From Pelagicoccus albus (GTDB taxonomy: Bacteria > Verrucomicrobiota > Verrucomicrobiia > Opitutales > Opitutaceae): a stretch of 64,000 nucleotides of DNA. Under the pieces are notes generated by a model. The model ran no database searches, was not told where the DNA came from, and saw nothing but the letters and a program-made list of their open reading frames with translations. The stretch is taken from positions 496,001 to 560,000 of the forward strand of contig NZ_JACHVC010000013.1 of NCBI RefSeq assembly GCF_014230145.1, in the 5' to 3' direction. Position 1 is the stretch's first letter. Each line of letters opens with the position of its first letter. The position numbers and the translations under genes are program-made. Below, in pieces: positions 1-8,560 of this stretch.

Positions 1-1
1 C

Positions 2-259
2 CAGACGCTCCACATCTACTTCGCCACCATGACTGGCAATTCAGAGGAGCTCTCCATCGAATCCGAATTGCAAATACGCAAAGGACCTGGTTGCTGAATT
101 GCAAAGACTACACGCTAGTTGTTCGCGCCTAAAACAGAAGCAGACGCTTACTTCAACGAGACATTCGAACAATGGACCAGGCGTGTGGTTGAATCTCTTG
201 ACGATCTCGACGAGAGTGATGAAGCAACTGTACAAGAAAAGGCCGTACCCAAAACGTAA
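2..259 (+). pseudogene. Decayed flavodoxin-domain remnant (possibly tail of a flavoprotein)
   Basis: No intact ORF is present, but two frames together read like a flavodoxin. Frame 2 at the left edge gives HIYFATMTGNSEEL, which matches the strand-loop-helix of the flavodoxin FMN phosphate loop (consensus T-G-N-[ST]-E). From about position 60 the next frame gives AKDLVAELQRLHA, a plausible continuation of that helix. From about 125 the first frame resumes with FNETFEQWTRRVVESLDDLD and ends in TAA at 257-259, which resembles the last helix of a flavodoxin domain. Only about 85 codons span what should be roughly 140-150, so the core is deleted as well as frameshifted. The left part may continue outside the window, for example as a PepSY-flavodoxin or sulfite-reductase-type flavoprotein. 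The call rests on motif recognition alone. Confidence 0.45.
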
Positions 260-285
260 GGACGCGGCCTTCTCTAAAGAAACGT

Positions 286-822
286 TTAAAGACCAATCAT
301 AGGATCCTTCGGTATGGCTCCAAATCCTACGATCACCTCTTCCACCTCCATAAAGTAGAGATGGCTAAAGAACTGGCCCTGCCAAACTTCTTCCACTGTA
401 AATTTGCCTCGGATCCGGATGGGCACGTTATCCAAAAGGTTCACTCCCTTTTTAGCCCGAGCAAAGACGTATCCGTTTAATGCGGGCATCGCGCCGTAAC
501 AACAAGCTCCCGTATCCGGGAGCAGGAGAAATTCATCCACCTTTTCGCCCTTGACGGAGATCGGCATCATGTAGCCGGCGATCTCCACCTTCTTTCCGTT
601 CTTTTCAAGCACGTCGGCCGGAACAACCTCAGCAAGGTACTCAGGATCCTTGCGGACGACCTTGCCCTCTTTCTCAGGTTTCTCTGGCAGATAAAGTCCA
701 GACGAAAGCCGGTCAAACCCGATAAACGGATAATCGCCCTGAATGGCAGCCTTGCCGTTCGATAATTGGCATAAGGACATGACCAGTCCTGCAAAGATTA
801 CAAACAATGCTCTAAATCTCAT
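286..822 (-). CDS. DUF3299 family exported protein, zinc-module member
   Basis: 178 residues starting at MRFRALFVIF. This start is preferred over an upstream one because AGGGGAG lies a few bases before it. The N-terminus is a signal peptide (hydrophobic stretch about 6-20, then SNGKAA), so the protein is periplasmic. The mature part carries EIAGYMMPI and FLLLPDTGACCYGAMP, the characteristic core of DUF3299 proteins, whose biochemical role is unknown. The paired cysteines in GACCYG could bind metal. It is the last gene of a minus-strand run behind a His-rich lipoprotein and an ABC pair. DUF3299 genes are known to co-occur with zinc-regulated receptors and COG0523 GTPases in marine bacteria, which fits this neighbourhood. 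The family call is firm; a zinc role is inference from context. Confidence 0.8.
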   Translation of the reverse strand: MRFRALFVIFAGLVMSLCQLSNGKAAIQGDYPFIGFDRLSSGLYLPEKPEKEGKVVRKDPEYLAEVVPADVLEKNGKKVEIAGYMMPISVKGEKVDEFLLLPDTGACCYGAMPALNGYVFARAKKGVNLLDNVPIRIRGKFTVEEVWQGQFFSHLYFMEVEEVIVGFGAIPKDPMIGL

Positions 823-844
823 ATTCACTCCCCTTTTCCATTCC

Positions 845-1339
845 CTAGTCACCATGTGTTCCTTCTGGATACGGAATGCTGACCGACTCAAACACTTGGC
901 CTAACAATTCCAATTCTGCGAACGTTATCTCAAATTCAGATTTCATGGCAAGTTCCGGGGCTAGAACAGAGAAATGCGAGCTGTCGCCAACCGTTTCCCC
1001 CGTAGCCTCACTTGCCACCGCCTGGAAGAGCAAAGGCTGCTCGCTACCAGCCACCTCAGCAACAGCGGCAATCGCAGGAGCTGCAATCCGAATAAAGTTC
1101 TCAGCCTCGCCATCGAGTACATAGAGGTCTACCTTTCCCCCATCAGCATCCGGTGCGATTTCGATTTGGAAAGCATGATCGCCTAGCATCCCCAAGGCTC
1201 CACCGTGTGGCGCGTGATGAACATGTTCGTGGCCCACCTCGTGATCGTGGTCGTGGTCGTGTCCACCGCCGCAACCCGTAAAAAGGTGCATTGTGCCCGC
1301 AGTCCCGAGCAAAGCCAGCATTCGTAGTATATTTCTCAT
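845..1339 (-). CDS. His-rich lipoprotein, putative periplasmic zinc-binding protein
   Basis: 164 residues. The start is taken at MRNILRML because it opens directly into a signal peptide; upstream codons overlap the permease gene. The sequence LFTGC ends in Cys23, a lipobox-like site with a weak -3 residue. Immediately after it is a metal-binding stretch of alternating His/Asp (residues 27-33) followed by GHEHVHHAPHGG, with about ten His within 20 residues. The rest is a small beta-rich, acidic domain I cannot assign. It sits between the FtsX-like permease and the DUF3299 gene on the same strand, and its start region overlaps the permease 3' end. A zinc store or chaperone in the periplasm is the natural reading; nickel or copper cannot be excluded. 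Confidence 0.75.
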   Translation of the reverse strand: MRNILRMLALLGTAGTMHLFTGCGGGHDHDHDHEVGHEHVHHAPHGGALGMLGDHAFQIEIAPDADGGKVDLYVLDGEAENFIRIAAPAIAAVAEVAGSEQPLLFQAVASEATGETVGDSSHFSVLAPELAMKSEFEITFAELELLGQVFESVSIPYPEGTHGD

Positions 1340-1356
1340 TACAAGATTCCCTATTA

Positions 1357-2556
1357 TTATAAGTGTTTTGTCACATCCACAGTATAGGCCTTCAAAGCAG
1401 GAGCGAGACCGGCTAAGAAGCCAATTACAAGTACGCCCAGAGGGACTGCCCAAAATGCAGGATTAGGGGCGAATAATTCGAGCATAACACCGGCTCGTTC
1501 TCTCACAAACTCCGCGAGGGCGAAGCCTGCCGTCAGATACAATAGGAAGCCTCCCAACAAACCCAGAATGGCAATCCCGAGTGACTCCAAAGTTGCAATA
1601 CTAAAGACAACCCGACGGCGTGCCCCTAGGGCTCGCCAGACTGCGATATCCCGCTGACGTTCGCTCATCGAGTTGTAGAGCGTAGCCGTTACCCCGGCTG
1701 CAGCAATGATCGCCACCAAGACAGCGATCGCCCGCAGGGCTAGGTCAAACCAGCCGAGCTTGTTGAACAGCCGCAATACGCTCTGGCTTGCGGGCCAAGC
1801 GAGAGTCATCCGATCTCCTTGCTTGTTGTAAAGCATATCGAGCTGAAATCCCGCCGCGCGGGCTCCGGGATGAAATTTCAAAAGCGTGGCGCTGACCGAG
1901 TTTGCAGCAGCCGCCGCGTGGCCGCTCATGTTCTGAATCCCTGCTACGGGAATCCAAATAACCCGGTCTGCTGGCGTACCGGTTGGCTCTAAAACTCCGA
2001 CCACAGTGTACAGCTCCGCGTGACGAGCATTCACGTCGTATTGTAAACCATGATACGGGTGGAAAGTGTCCCCTTCCCCTATTTGCAATTGCTTAGCCGC
2101 TTGGCTACCAACCACAGCTTCTAATTTACCTGCAGCGAAGACGCGCCCAGTGTCCGCGATCTCGAAACCTTGACCTTCTCGATATTCGTGGTCCTGCAAA
2201 TACTCCGGAACAGTGCCCACTAACCTAACACCTCTATAGTTGTCTCCCACCGCGATTGGATAAGCTTCGGCAATCACCGGGTTGGCCTTGATCTGCTCGT
2301 AATCGCTCCAACGCATCAGACCGGGGGAATCGTCCAAGTGGTAGAGAGCATTCAAAACAATTTGCAGCTTGGAACCGCGCGGTCCAAGTACCGCGTCAAA
2401 GCCGCCATCCGCAGCCGCAAAGCTCCTCTCCGCTTCAGCCTTGAAGCCCCAAACAAGTAAGAGCAGGCAGACCGAAAGGGCCATCGAACCGGCAGTGACC
2501 GAGCTGCTGAGAGCCCGGTTCTTCAATCCTTTGAGGGCGATTCGTAACGGACTCAC
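1357..2556 (-). CDS. ABC transporter permease, FtsX/MacB-LolC type
   Basis: 399 residues with the four-helix FtsX/MacB topology: one N-terminal membrane segment (about 21-40), a large periplasmic domain (about 41-280), then three C-terminal segments (about 283-300, 325-350, 370-392). The cytoplasmic loop after the second helix carries MSERQRDIAVWRALGA, the hallmark of this superfamily (consensus R-x-x-E-I-x-x-x-R-A-x-G). It starts with GTG, and the four bases GTGA are shared with the stop of the upstream ATPase gene, so the two are translationally coupled and form one transporter. Such transporters move lipoproteins or drive periplasmic proteins rather than import ions. Its place in a zinc-type gene set is known from other marine bacteria, but its substrate is not established. 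Confidence 0.85.
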   Translation of the reverse strand: MSPLRIALKGLKNRALSSSVTAGSMALSVCLLLLVWGFKAEAERSFAAADGGFDAVLGPRGSKLQIVLNALYHLDDSPGLMRWSDYEQIKANPVIAEAYPIAVGDNYRGVRLVGTVPEYLQDHEYREGQGFEIADTGRVFAAGKLEAVVGSQAAKQLQIGEGDTFHPYHGLQYDVNARHAELYTVVGVLEPTGTPADRVIWIPVAGIQNMSGHAAAAANSVSATLLKFHPGARAAGFQLDMLYNKQGDRMTLAWPASQSVLRLFNKLGWFDLALRAIAVLVAIIAAAGVTATLYNSMSERQRDIAVWRALGARRRVVFSIATLESLGIAILGLLGGFLLYLTAGFALAEFVRERAGVMLELFAPNPAFWAVPLGVLVIGFLAGLAPALKAYTVDVTKHL

Positions 2557-3242
2557 AGCTTAGCCTCCCCTGCGTTGGACAAGACCCTGTTGAGCTCCCG
2601 AAAATCCACTCTCGACTCGAACCGCTCCACAACGGATCGGTCATGACTCACCAGAAGCAGCGAAGCTCCGTTTTCCTCGCATAGTTCGCGCAGCAAATCG
2701 ATGGCGAGCTTCCCCGTTTCCTCGTCGAGGCTACCAGTTGGCTCATCAGCCAAAACGAGACGAGGACGGTTGGCCAAAGCGCGAGCGATCGCGACTCGCT
2801 GCTGCTGTCCGACCGACAACTGCGACGCTCGATAGTCGATACGCTCGCCTAAGCCCACACGCATGAGAAGAGACTTGGCGAAGGCTCTATCGACCTTCGC
2901 GCCAAAGGACATCCCTAGTTCCACGTTTTCAAGGCACGAGAAATCACGCATCAGATGGAAGCTCTGAAAAACATAGCCGATCGTGCGCGCTCTGTACTGA
3001 TCTCGCGCAGCTTCTCCAAGCTCCGAGACCACAGTGTCCTTAACACAAATCCGTCCTTTGCTGGCCGGCAGGATTCCCGCAATCAGATGCAAAAAAGTGG
3101 TTTTGCCGCATCCGCTTGGCCCTTTCAGCGCCATCTGTTCACCCGCTTCGAGCGAGAAACGATCTACGGCCAATATTGCCCGTTCCCCGCCGTCCGCCTC
3201 GGCGTAAGACTTCTCCAAATCCGCTATTTCCAACAAAGCCAT
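2553..3242 (-). CDS. ABC transporter ATPase, LolD/MacB family
   Basis: 229 residues with all nucleotide-binding motifs in place: Walker A GPSGCGKT (41-48), Q-loop Gln93, signature LSVGQQQR (142-149), Walker B and catalytic Glu in LVLADEP (162-168), D-loop SLD (171-173) and H-loop His200. Length and the VFQSFHLM stretch match the LolD/MacB/FtsE group that partners FtsX-like permeases, and the coupled downstream gene is one. It is 98 bp downstream of the MerC-like gene on the same strand with no hairpin terminator in the gap, so the two could be co-transcribed. The substrate is unknown; the neighbourhood points to metal homeostasis at the cell envelope. Confidence 0.9.
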   Translation of the reverse strand: MALLEIADLEKSYAEADGGERAILAVDRFSLEAGEQMALKGPSGCGKTTFLHLIAGILPASKGRICVKDTVVSELGEAARDQYRARTIGYVFQSFHLMRDFSCLENVELGMSFGAKVDRAFAKSLLMRVGLGERIDYRASQLSVGQQQRVAIARALANRPRLVLADEPTGSLDEETGKLAIDLLRELCEENGASLLLVSHDRSVVERFESRVDFRELNRVLSNAGEAKL

Positions 3243-3340
3243 AGTCTTCCCTCCAGAATACGCACGAAGCTGGGCAAGTGATTCAAGTATTGCAAAGCCC
3301 TTTCAATTATTGCGACACGCCTTTAACAGCTAATGAGGCG

Positions 3341-3922
3341 TCACTTTGACGAGCTGCATTCATCGCAGTGGGAGCAGTCGTTTTTTCGGCACAGCAAAAA
3401 ATTTCGTACATGACCCGCGACCAGGAAGCAACCACCGAGCGTATTCAAAAGGGCATGCCAAGTCAGCGGGAGAACAGTAGCCAAGGAATCGCCCTCCTCC
3501 GCGGCAGGATGCAGCTCGCAGCAACCTCCACCAGCAGCATGAGTCTCGTCGGAAGATCCCCCCAGTAGAGTTTGCTCTTCATTTTGTGCGTAAATGGACT
3601 CTGCCGCATGATCGTGACCATCGCCGTGGCCATGTTCGATACGCTCTGCGATCAAAGCGGAGCTCAATATCCCAATGCCGATCACCGCGCACAACGCCAC
3701 CCACTTGTCCTTGTGACGCCGGCATCCGCTCCAGACTGCTAAAGTGGTTGTCGGGATGACGAACAGCAGCATCCATAAATGGAAATTCTCGTCTACCCAG
3801 AAAGTGGTAGCCAGTAGCGGCAAAGCCACCAGCAAAACGGGAGTTACAAGGCAATGAATACCACAAATCACCGCCATCGATATGGCGGCCTTATCAAGCG
3901 TGCTACGGAGAACGACGTTCAT
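3341..3922 (-). CDS. MerC-domain membrane protein with His- and Cys-rich tails
   Basis: 193 residues from MNVVLRST. An in-frame ATG lies three codons upstream, but the downstream one aligns with the start of the ZnuD-like receptor gene when the shared leader sequences are superimposed. The first membrane segment contains CGIHCLVTP, the CxxxC-type motif of MerC (PF03203), and four hydrophobic segments follow the MerC pattern within about 120 residues. A loop EHGHGDGHDHAAES, a GGGCCELH patch and the C-terminal CRKNDCSHCDEC are extra metal-ligand stretches not needed for MerC itself. MerC proteins were named for mercury transport, but in zinc-regulated clusters they are thought to move or sense other metals. 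It is the first gene of the run and carries the operator-like leader, so zinc-dependent expression is likely. Confidence 0.8.
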   Translation of the reverse strand: MNVVLRSTLDKAAISMAVICGIHCLVTPVLLVALPLLATTFWVDENFHLWMLLFVIPTTTLAVWSGCRRHKDKWVALCAVIGIGILSSALIAERIEHGHGDGHDHAAESIYAQNEEQTLLGGSSDETHAAGGGCCELHPAAEEGDSLATVLPLTWHALLNTLGGCFLVAGHVRNFLLCRKNDCSHCDECSSSK

Positions 3923-4199
3923 TGCCGCCATTATCGCAACATTCTTGCATTTAATGCAAACTCAATTGCGGATGGAATCAAGATTTGCAGTGGAAGAGCC
4001 ATTTTCCGGGGAGCAACCAGACTAACGAAAAGAGGCTTGGCCGACTGAGTCTCTAAAGCCATACCTCCATTTCGAGAATCGTGACGCTCGATAAAAATCA
4101 AAAGCGCCGAAAGGCATCGACTATGCTGAGGCCAGACCTGCTACTTTGAGAGACGTGGGCCCATACTCTGAGTTTTCTTTAAACCCTTAAAATTTAAAA
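3923..4199. other. Divergent intergenic region between MerC and M1 protease genes
   Basis: This 277-bp gap holds the operator-like repeat described separately and must hold promoters for both directions. Further TTGC/GCAA half-sites continue to about 3970 (AATTGCG). The plus-strand gene begins with GTG preceded by an A-rich stretch without a recognisable Shine-Dalgarno sequence. Confidence 0.4.
3931..3959 (-). promoter_or_regulatory. Candidate zinc-responsive operator (copy 1)
   Basis: Read on the minus strand, a TTGC-N7-GCAA palindrome overlaps a GCAA-N5-TTGC-type palindrome, giving TTGC/GCAA half-sites at fixed distances, followed by GATAA. The same 29-bp arrangement occurs at 11914-11942, also just upstream of a start codon. 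About 22 of the 29 positions are identical, and identity continues into the GGCGG before both ATGs. This suggests one shared dimeric repressor, most simply Zur. No regulator gene is visible in the window. Confidence 0.55.
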
Positions 4200-6752
4200 G
4201 TGAACACCCGTAAAAAACTTCTTTCCCTTCTCATGGCGATACTATCCTGCACGCTGGCCAAGGGAGACGCTATTCGCCAAACTAAGGGCGACTTCTACGA
4301 CGCCTTCCGGCAACTGGAGGTGGACCTACCCTCACCAAATGTCTATCGGACCGCCTCCGGAGCCCCCGGCCACGCCTACTGGCAGCAGCGGGCGGACTAC
4401 CAAATCGAGGTTTCGCTCGATGAAGACGAGAAGAGCATTACGGGCTCAGAAACCATTTCCTACACAAATAATTCGCCGGACACCCTCCGCTACATCTGGC
4501 TGCAATTGGACCAAAACCGATTCAAGCCGGATTCGGGTCAAAATCTGACCTCGACGACCTACCAACGGGACGGAAAGGACAGCCTCGGCTATGGAACGCT
4601 GCAGCACCACTATTACCTGAAAGAGCGGGGCCTTGGGTACCATATAAAGAGCGTTACAGACGCAGATGGGACTGAGCTACGTCATACTATCGTCGATACG
4701 ATGATGCGCATCAATCTTCCGACTCCTCTCAAGGCTGGAGAAAACCACACCTTCAAGGTCGATTGGGAATTCAACATCGCCGAAAATGGTAAAGCCTGGG
4801 GGAGAAATGGCTTCGAGCATTTCGACGAAAACGATACCTACATCTTCTTTTTGGCCCAGTGGTTTCCTCGCCTCGTAGCCTACACCGACTACGCTGGCTG
4901 GCAGCACAAACAGTTCTTGGGCAGCGGCGAATTCACCTTGGAGTTTGGCGACTACGAAGTGGCCATCACCGTCCCTTCGGATCACGTCGTATCCTCCACC
5001 GGAGTCCTGCAGAACCCGGAGAATATCCTGACTTCCGTCCAACAGGAACGGCTGAAAGAGGCGAGCTCCTCCGACCAGCCGGTATTCATCATTACACCGG
5101 AAGAAGCCTTGGAGAACGAAAGCGAAGGCGTCGACGACACGAAGACCTGGCGCTTCTCGGCCACCAATGTGCGCGACTTCGCGTGGGCGAGCTCACGCAA
5201 GTTCATTTGGGACGCTATGATTCACCATCAGGACGATGCCGAAGTACCCAAAGTTCTGGCCATGTCCTTTTACCCGAATGAAGCGATGCCGATCTGGCAT
5301 ACCTATTCCACTAAGGCTGTGGTCCATACCATGGACGTGTATTCACGTTTTTCATTCAACTACCCCTATCCCACCGCCCAATCCGTCAACACTTGGAAAA
5401 GCGGCGGGATGGAGTATCCAATGATTACTTTCAATGGCTACCGGCCAGAACCCTTCGAACAGGAAGAGGAAGAATCGGACGCCGAGATTGTTGAGTCAGA
5501 ATCACCCGATGAATCAACTCCCTCGCAGGAGGAGGATACACCCGAGTACATCGCCAAAGGTATCCGCGCCGACCAGGACTACACTTACTCGCGCACCACG
5601 AAAGTAGGCTTGGTTGGAGTGATCATCCACGAAATTGGCCATATCTACTTTCCCATGACAGTGAACTCCGACGAACGTCAATGGACTTGGATGGACGAGG
5701 GTATAAACAGCTTTCTGCAATATACCGCCCAATACGAATGGGAGGACGATTTTTGGAGCAGCGACAAACCGCAGCTGGATATGATCTCCAGCTACATGAC
5801 GAGCAGTAACCAAGTGCCCATCATGACCCAATCGGACTCCATCACTCAGTTCGGGAACAACGCGTACCGCAAACCGGCAGCCGCCCTGACCATCTTGCGC
5901 GAAACGATCATGGGCAGAGAGCTATTCGATTTCGCCTTCCGTGAATACTCGCAACGCTGGAAGTTCAAACGCCCCACCCCTTCCGACTTTTTCCGCACTA
6001 TGGAAGACGCTTCAGGGGTAGATCTAGATTGGTTCTGGAGAGGTTGGTTCTACAGCACAGATCACGTCGACATGGCGATTACCGACGTACGGGAATACAA
6101 GGTCTCCACCCTCAATCCTGAAACGGAACTGGAAAAGCAACGCGCAGAACACGAGGCAGCGTATCCAGAGCCTCTGACCCAATCTCGCAACAAAGCCGAA
6201 AGGCTCACAATGCGAGTCGATCGCGAACCTGAGCTCGCAGACTTTTACACCGAGAGCGATCCCTTCGTGATCAGCAACCAAAACCGCAACGACTACACAA
6301 GTGCCCTCGAAGGGCTGGAAGATTGGGAAAAAGCGACTCTCGAAAAAGCCTTGGAAGAAGATGACTTCATTTACTTCGTCGATTTCCAAAACATAGGCGG
6401 CCTACCCATGCCGTTGCCACTGCGGCTGATATTCACCGATGGATCTGATGAGTTTCTCATGATTCCTGCTGAAATCTGGAGGCGGAACAACAAGAACGTC
6501 ACCAAGCTACTGATACGTGACCAAGCGATAAGCTCGATCGAGCTAGATCCTCGCCACGAAATAGCAGATGCGGACTACTCAAATAATAGCTTCCCCTCAA
6601 CCATTCGCAAATCTCGGATCGAACTCTACAAGTATAAGCGCAACAGACGCGATCAAATGGCAGAAATGCTCGCCAAGCTAAAACCAGCAAAAACCGGCGA
6701 AGAGGAAGACGACGCCAAGGATTTACCTCTGGATACACCAGACCAGCAATGA
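4200..6752 (+). CDS. M1 family metalloprotease (aminopeptidase N-like), exported
   Basis: 850 residues with a GTG start followed directly by a signal peptide (about 1-22). The substrate-recognition motif appears as GGMEY (402-406, the GAMEN equivalent). The zinc site is HEIGH (477-481) with the third ligand Glu500 in WMDEGIN, exactly 18 residues after the second His. The catalytic domain is therefore intact. An acidic Glu/Ser-rich insertion (about 420-450) separates the recognition motif from the zinc site and is unusual. The last 250 residues form a beta-rich C-terminal region ending in another charged tail. The stop overlaps the next start by ATGA, so the DUF6702 protein is coupled. M1 protease plus DUF6702 is a recurring pair in Bacteroidota and gammaproteobacteria. 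A zinc enzyme beside a zinc-type cluster is suggestive, but no operator was found here. Confidence 0.88.
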   Translation: MNTRKKLLSLLMAILSCTLAKGDAIRQTKGDFYDAFRQLEVDLPSPNVYRTASGAPGHAYWQQRADYQIEVSLDEDEKSITGSETISYTNNSPDTLRYIWLQLDQNRFKPDSGQNLTSTTYQRDGKDSLGYGTLQHHYYLKERGLGYHIKSVTDADGTELRHTIVDTMMRINLPTPLKAGENHTFKVDWEFNIAENGKAWGRNGFEHFDENDTYIFFLAQWFPRLVAYTDYAGWQHKQFLGSGEFTLEFGDYEVAITVPSDHVVSSTGVLQNPENILTSVQQERLKEASSSDQPVFIITPEEALENESEGVDDTKTWRFSATNVRDFAWASSRKFIWDAMIHHQDDAEVPKVLAMSFYPNEAMPIWHTYSTKAVVHTMDVYSRFSFNYPYPTAQSVNTWKSGGMEYPMITFNGYRPEPFEQEEEESDAEIVESESPDESTPSQEEDTPEYIAKGIRADQDYTYSRTTKVGLVGVIIHEIGHIYFPMTVNSDERQWTWMDEGINSFLQYTAQYEWEDDFWSSDKPQLDMISSYMTSSNQVPIMTQSDSITQFGNNAYRKPAAALTILRETIMGRELFDFAFREYSQRWKFKRPTPSDFFRTMEDASGVDLDWFWRGWFYSTDHVDMAITDVREYKVSTLNPETELEKQRAEHEAAYPEPLTQSRNKAERLTMRVDREPELADFYTESDPFVISNQNRNDYTSALEGLEDWEKATLEKALEEDDFIYFVDFQNIGGLPMPLPLRLIFTDGSDEFLMIPAEIWRRNNKNVTKLLIRDQAISSIELDPRHEIADADYSNNSFPSTIRKSRIELYKYKRNRRDQMAEMLAKLKPAKTGEEEDDAKDLPLDTPDQQ

Positions 6753-7240
6753 AGCGACTCTCGATAGTCTTGGCCGCCTTGGCTTGGCTCAGCGCGAGTG
6801 ACCTCCTGGCTCATCGCAAGCCAGAGGCATTCACATCCATAACGCGTAACGAAAATTCGGGTACGGTTGAAATCGTCCACACACTGCACGCGCACGATGT
6901 CGAGCCAATCATTGATCGTATTCTGAACGACAAAGGACAATCACTAGAAACCCTCGAAGGGCGGGCTCGCATGGCCATTTACGTTGAGAAACGATTCGGC
7001 ATTAGAGAAGCAACCACCGACAAGCCACTAAGCTTGACCTTAGTCGGAGCGGAGGTTTCCGGAGAACATCTGTATGTCTATCAGGAATACGAAGGGTATC
7101 TACCCGACTCCTTCTCGATCAGAAGCGATATTCTGCGCGACGTCTACTCGAAGCAGTCCAACCTTGTTAGCATCAAAACTGAAACAATTCGCCTCACGCT
7201 TTTCTTCACAGGCAAGGACAAGTGGAAAGCAGTCCGCTAG
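6749..7240 (+). CDS. DUF6702 family exported protein
   Basis: 163 residues with a clear signal peptide (MKRLSIVLAALAWLSASDLLA, cleavage after about residue 21). Mature start HRKPEAFTSI and the central HTLHAHDVEPI are typical of DUF6702 proteins, which are small periplasmic proteins of unknown function found next to M1 metalloproteases. The HTLHAHD stretch could bind a metal ion. It shares four bases with the protease gene and converges on the minus-strand nuclease-like gene, with no clear terminator in the 57-bp gap. Function is unknown; a role as a partner or inhibitor of the protease is only a guess. Confidence 0.7.
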   Translation: MKRLSIVLAALAWLSASDLLAHRKPEAFTSITRNENSGTVEIVHTLHAHDVEPIIDRILNDKGQSLETLEGRARMAIYVEKRFGIREATTDKPLSLTLVGAEVSGEHLYVYQEYEGYLPDSFSIRSDILRDVYSKQSNLVSIKTETIRLTLFFTGKDKWKAVR

Positions 7241-7297
7241 GGAAACAGGAATACTCTCCTCCCTTTTGTGCCCGGGACTTCGCTCGTAAAACTCCCT

Positions 7298-8512
7298 CTA
7301 CCTCAGTTCCAAATCGAGCCACACGAGGCGGTGGTCTGAGCTTTTCGAACGGTCTTCAAACAACTCCGCATCAGGCGAGCTGGTTTCCGGCCAGTAAACA
7401 CCGGAATCTAAAACCTGAAGCGACTCACCGGACGAGGGCAAAACATAGTCCAGACGCCAACCCGCGATATGCGTGCTATGACGAGCGCAATCGTCGCCAG
7501 GCCAGGCTTCAGTCGCACCATCGCTATCTGGCCTCGGGTCGACGATAGATGGATGCTCCAGCAACTGCTGGATCGCTCCCTCGTACGAATCGCCGTTGCA
7601 GTCCGACGCATTCAAATCACCAAGAATGACAAAGGGCTCGTCAGAGGCCATACCTCCGGCCTCCCCTGCGTCATCATAAATGTAGGCTGAGATTTCTTCG
7701 TCGGGACTGACGTAATCGGCCCAAAAGCGAATCTCGTCGTTGTTGCGACGCCCATTGCGATCCTCCTCGCCGTCGAAAACTGGCGGCGTCGGGTGACTGG
7801 CCAGCACGTGCAAAGCCTTGCCTCCAATCAAAACTGGCACATCCCAATGCGACTTGGACGATAACCGGAAATGATTCCAAACCTCTGCGGAATAGTAACC
7901 GCTCCCATCTTCCTTCAGCGGTTTCAAAGCACCCGGCATGTCCTTCCACAAAAAAGTCCTGAAAGTCCGGACACGCTCCGAATCGATTGGGAAACGACTT
8001 AAAAGGACCATGGCATAATGCCCTGGATACAAGCCGAAGCCGTAGGCGTCGGCGGGCAAACTAAGCGTACCGTCGTCGTTGATATCGACCGGTGACAATT
8101 CTCCTGTGTTGGATTCGGCCAAGTAGAAGTAATCGTAGCGGATCGGCTCATCGCCTCGTTGAGAGATACCGAGGTAGTTATCCTGGAAGGCATTAATTCC
8201 TTTGCTGGTATCCGCGATATAGTCGAACTCGTTCAGCAGCACGATGTCGGGTCGTCGCTTTTGCAGAATCGCCGCTATGGCTTGAATCTGTGGATTGTCT
8301 CCGGAAGCCAGCTCTTGCTGCAAAACGAGACTCGACGCCTCGTCTCCATAATTCCCCGACTCCATGCTCACGTTAAAAGTCGCCACTCGGAATGGTTGCG
8401 CAGTAGCCACCTCGTGATTGGCAGCGACTTCCTTCGCTGAAAGCTTAGAATCAACCGAATTGCTGAAAGCCACTAGTAGGCCAAATGTCAGTAGATGAAT
8501 TCGAAACGACAT
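7298..8512 (-). CDS. Exported endonuclease/exonuclease/phosphatase family protein
   Basis: 404 residues from the ATG at 8512 (a TTG two codons upstream is a weaker choice). After a signal peptide come the family motifs in order: ATFNV (catalytic Asn), LLNEFD (metal-binding Glu), GDLNA and a C-terminal SSDHR with the catalytic Asp-His. Between them lies a long insert with WNHFRLSSKSHWDVPV and LASHPTPP typical of bacterial exported members. These enzymes cleave phosphodiesters of nucleic acids, lipids or sugars using Mg or Mn. It lies 48 bp after the COG0523 GTPase gene in the same direction, so it may belong to the zinc-regulated transcript. That would suggest phosphate or nucleotide scavenging tied to metal starvation. 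Substrate unknown. Confidence 0.82.
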   Translation of the reverse strand: MSFRIHLLTFGLLVAFSNSVDSKLSAKEVAANHEVATAQPFRVATFNVSMESGNYGDEASSLVLQQELASGDNPQIQAIAAILQKRRPDIVLLNEFDYIADTSKGINAFQDNYLGISQRGDEPIRYDYFYLAESNTGELSPVDINDDGTLSLPADAYGFGLYPGHYAMVLLSRFPIDSERVRTFRTFLWKDMPGALKPLKEDGSGYYSAEVWNHFRLSSKSHWDVPVLIGGKALHVLASHPTPPVFDGEEDRNGRRNNDEIRFWADYVSPDEEISAYIYDDAGEAGGMASDEPFVILGDLNASDCNGDSYEGAIQQLLEHPSIVDPRPDSDGATEAWPGDDCARHSTHIAGWRLDYVLPSSGESLQVLDSGVYWPETSSPDAELFEDRSKSSDHRLVWLDLELR

Positions 8513-8560
8513 GGGCAAAGCATAGGTCGAATGCTCGCGGCAAGTATAGCTTCAAATGAG

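Noticed and set aside
3286-3325. Third copy of the zinc-type operator before the ABC ATPase gene
   Set aside because: TTGC and GCAA half-sites occur but not at the spacing shared by the other two copies.
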